A stretch of 8,136 bases of DNA from an uncultured Flavobacterium sp. (lineage in GTDB: Bacteria > Bacteroidota > Bacteroidia > Flavobacteriales > Flavobacteriaceae). Below the pieces are notes generated by a model. It was given only the letters and a program-made list of their open reading frames with translations. It was not told where the DNA came from and made no database searches. This document shows, one piece after another, positions 6,344-8,136 of the stretch; position 1 is the stretch's first letter, and every line of letters begins with the position of its first letter. A program made the translations under genes and the position numbers. Where the stretch lies: assembly GCF_946479975.1 (NCBI RefSeq), contig NZ_CAMLIX010000217.1:1-8136 (forward strand), in the 5' to 3' direction.

Positions 6344-7885
6344 ATGGCAGGAGGAAAATTAACCCCTAGACAGAAGATGATCAACCTGATGTATCTGGTT
6401 TTCATCGCAATGTTAGCAATGAACGTATCAAAAGAAGTTATTTCTGCTTTTGGTTTGATGAACGAAAAATTTGAAGGTGCAAATACTAGTTCAACAGAAA
6501 CAAACGCAAGTTTATTACAATCTTTAGATCAAAAGGCAGCTGAGGCAAAAGGAGAATTTGCTACTGCATCAGTTACCGCTCATAAAGTAGAAACTATTTC
6601 AAAAGAATTTTATGATTATATAGGTACTCTTAAAGCTCAGTCTATTAAAGGTTTCGAAGTTGAAAAAGAAACTGGAAAATTGCCTTATGAGGCGATGGAT
6701 AGAGGAGACAATATCGATGACTGGTTTACAGGAGACGGTTATACTAAAAAAGGTAACGAAATTATCGCTAAAATCGAAAAATACAAAGCTGATATTAAAG
6801 CTGTTTTAGGAACAGATAAAAAATATGCTGGAATTATTTCTGAAGTAGAAAGAAAATTTGATGTTTCTGATGTTAAAAACAAAGATGGAATCAAAGAAAA
6901 ATATTTAGCTTACCACTTCAAAGGATTTCCTGCAATTGCATCTGCTGCAAAACTTTCAGCTTGGCAAAATGACGTTAAGAAAACTGAAGCTGACGTTTAC
7001 AACAGTGCTTTAGGAAAAGCTGCAGTAGCTGCTGCTTCTTACAGTAACTATCAAGCAATTGTTGTATTAGACAAAAATGCTTATTTCCAAGGAGAAAAAG
7101 TTACTGGTAAGGTAGTTTTAGGTCGTTATGACGAAAACACAAAACCTACATCATTCCAAGGTCCAGGACAAATTGTTAACGGACAAGCTGTTATCTCTTT
7201 AACTGCTGGTGGTGTTGGAGAACAAAACATCAATGGTCAATTTACTTTCTTAGAAGATGGTAAAAACATTCCTTTGAAATTTGCTGGTAAATATGTTGTA
7301 GTTCCAAGACCAAACTCTGCTACAATTTCTGCAGATAAAATGAATGTAGTATATAGAGGTGTTGTTAACCCAATCTCTGTATCTTTTGCAGGTGTTGATG
7401 CTAACAAAATCAATGCAAGTGCTCCAGGATTATCTTCTGCTGGAAAACCAGGAAAATATAACATGAACCCAGGTTCAGGTACTGAAGCTACAATTTCTGT
7501 TACAGGTACATTACCTAATGGAGATAAAGTAACAGATAAGAAAACATTCAGAATTAAAGGTATTCCTGGTCCAACAGGAACAATCAGAGGAGAAATGGGA
7601 GTTGTTAAAGGTCCTAAATCTAACTTAGAGATTGCTACTATTGGTGCTAAATTACTTGATTTTGATTTTGAAGTTGGTTTAGATGTTGTTGGATTCAATA
7701 TGAAAATTGCTGGACAGCCTACAGTTGTTGTTTCAGGAAACAAAATGAATGCACAATGTAAACAAGTACTTTCAAGAGCAGGTAAAGGAGACCAAGTTAC
7801 TATTTCTGAAATTAAAACTAAACTTGTTGGAGCTGGTAGTTATTTATTGCCAAGAACTGCTCCAGTAATTTACGAAATACAATAA
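6344..7885 (+). CDS. gldM: GldM, membrane-to-periplasm motor shaft
   Basis: Protein of 513 aa with one N-terminal membrane helix (about 13-31) and a long periplasmic part. The GldM dimer sits inside the GldL pentamer and carries motion to the GldK/GldN ring; the counterpart is PorM. MAGGKLTPRQ at the N-terminus includes R9, a conserved charged residue next to the GldL membrane glutamate. The periplasmic region follows the four-domain plan known from crystal structures: helical D1 (about 36-220), then beta-rich D2 (about 225-315), D3 (about 320-400, with VYRGVVNPISV at 336-346) and D4 (about 404-513, from RIKGIPGP). No cleavable signal is seen, as expected for a membrane-anchored shaft. It starts 53 bp after gldL, beyond the hairpin, with no separate promoter apparent. 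Confidence 0.96.
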   Translation: MAGGKLTPRQKMINLMYLVFIAMLAMNVSKEVISAFGLMNEKFEGANTSSTETNASLLQSLDQKAAEAKGEFATASVTAHKVETISKEFYDYIGTLKAQSIKGFEVEKETGKLPYEAMDRGDNIDDWFTGDGYTKKGNEIIAKIEKYKADIKAVLGTDKKYAGIISEVERKFDVSDVKNKDGIKEKYLAYHFKGFPAIASAAKLSAWQNDVKKTEADVYNSALGKAAVAAASYSNYQAIVVLDKNAYFQGEKVTGKVVLGRYDENTKPTSFQGPGQIVNGQAVISLTAGGVGEQNINGQFTFLEDGKNIPLKFAGKYVVVPRPNSATISADKMNVVYRGVVNPISVSFAGVDANKINASAPGLSSAGKPGKYNMNPGSGTEATISVTGTLPNGDKVTDKKTFRIKGIPGPTGTIRGEMGVVKGPKSNLEIATIGAKLLDFDFEVGLDVVGFNMKIAGQPTVVVSGNKMNAQCKQVLSRAGKGDQVTISEIKTKLVGAGSYLLPRTAPVIYEIQ

Positions 7886-7926
7886 TAAAGTAGGTAAAAC
7901 TACGTTCAATATCTTATAATGATATC

Positions 7927-8136
7927 ATGATGAAAGTAAGAAATTTTTTAATAGCTATTGTTTCTATCGCCGGAAGTTATACTTCTAATGCGCAATCTAA
8001 TTTGCTTAATGCGAAGACACCTGCACAAATTGGACTTAAAACTCCTGCACAGCTTATCTCAGACAATGACAAGCCTTTGGCTTATGGCTATGTAGATGAT
8101 AGAGATGTATTAATGGGTAAAACTACTTGGGAGATT
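7927..8136 (+). CDS. gldN: GldN, type IX secretion ring protein (5' part)
   Basis: Open to the window edge: 70 codons are visible and the rest lies outside. The N-terminus is a cleavable secretory signal (MMKVRNFLIAIVSIAG then SYTSNAQS), with probable cleavage after A22 in SNA-QS. The mature start contains a near-repeat, KTPAQIGL then KTPAQLIS, followed by GYVDDRDVLMGKTTWEI, which fits the start of the GldN/PorN domain. GldN is a periplasmic partner of GldK in the outer-membrane-associated ring. Two adjacent ATG codons (7927 and 7930) could serve as start; the first is used here. The 41-bp gap after gldM has no promoter match, and the order gldK-L-M-N supports the call. Confidence 0.9.
   Translation, partial: MMKVRNFLIAIVSIAGSYTSNAQSNLLNAKTPAQIGLKTPAQLISDNDKPLAYGYVDDRDVLMGKTTWEI

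Noticed and set aside
7237..7743. 168-codon open frame on the - strand within gldM
   Set aside because: It lies wholly inside the well-supported gldM frame. Its translation is Pro/Leu/Thr-rich low-complexity sequence typical of an antisense shadow, with no recognisable domain or promoter.
7890..7903. GTAG/CTAC mini-hairpin after gldM as a terminator
   Set aside because: A 4-bp stem without a T run is too weak, and gldN follows directly in the same operon.
7919..7930. Three-codon frame (ATG ATA TCA TGA) and a 10-bp palindrome overlapping the gldN start
   Set aside because: It could suggest translational coupling, but so short a frame is expected by chance in AT-rich DNA and nothing else supports it.

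Overview
The window is chromosomal DNA from a low-G+C Bacteroidota, most likely a Flavobacterium or close relative. The evidence is the complete gldK-gldL-gldM run followed by the start of gldN, promoters of the Bacteroidota type (TTG, then TAnnTTTG), no Shine-Dalgarno sequences before the starts, and AT-rich intergenic DNA. All genes lie on the + strand.

Layout: positions 1-55 hold a 7-bp tandem repeat (TCTAAAA), and the rest up to 224 is non-coding with a promoter at 178-206. topA (DNA topoisomerase I, 225-2759) follows. Five bases later comes an arginase/formimidoylglutamase-family gene (2765-3916) whose metal-binding signature is badly degraded. A 263-bp gap separates this pair from the next unit. 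It holds a hairpin-plus-T-tract terminator (3920-3947), a second inverted repeat (4018-4046) and a promoter (4112-4142). gldK (4180-5586), gldL (5643-6290), gldM (6344-7885) and the 5' end of gldN (7927 to the window edge) follow with gaps of 41-56 bp, which fits one operon.

Together, gldKLMN encode the core of the type IX secretion system and gliding machinery. GldL and GldM form the inner-membrane, proton-driven motor, GldM spans the periplasm, and GldK (lipoprotein) and GldN form the ring under the outer membrane. GldL here carries all the membrane residues implicated in proton-driven function (Y13, K27, H30, E49, E59), and GldM carries R9, so the motor looks intact.

I did not find a new multi-gene system; the gld locus is well described. 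The points most worth a second look are the arginase-fold protein that appears to have lost its di-manganese site, the strong 13-bp hairpin between gldL and gldM, the heptamer repeat, and the cysteine-free TopA with a histone-H1-like lysine tail.
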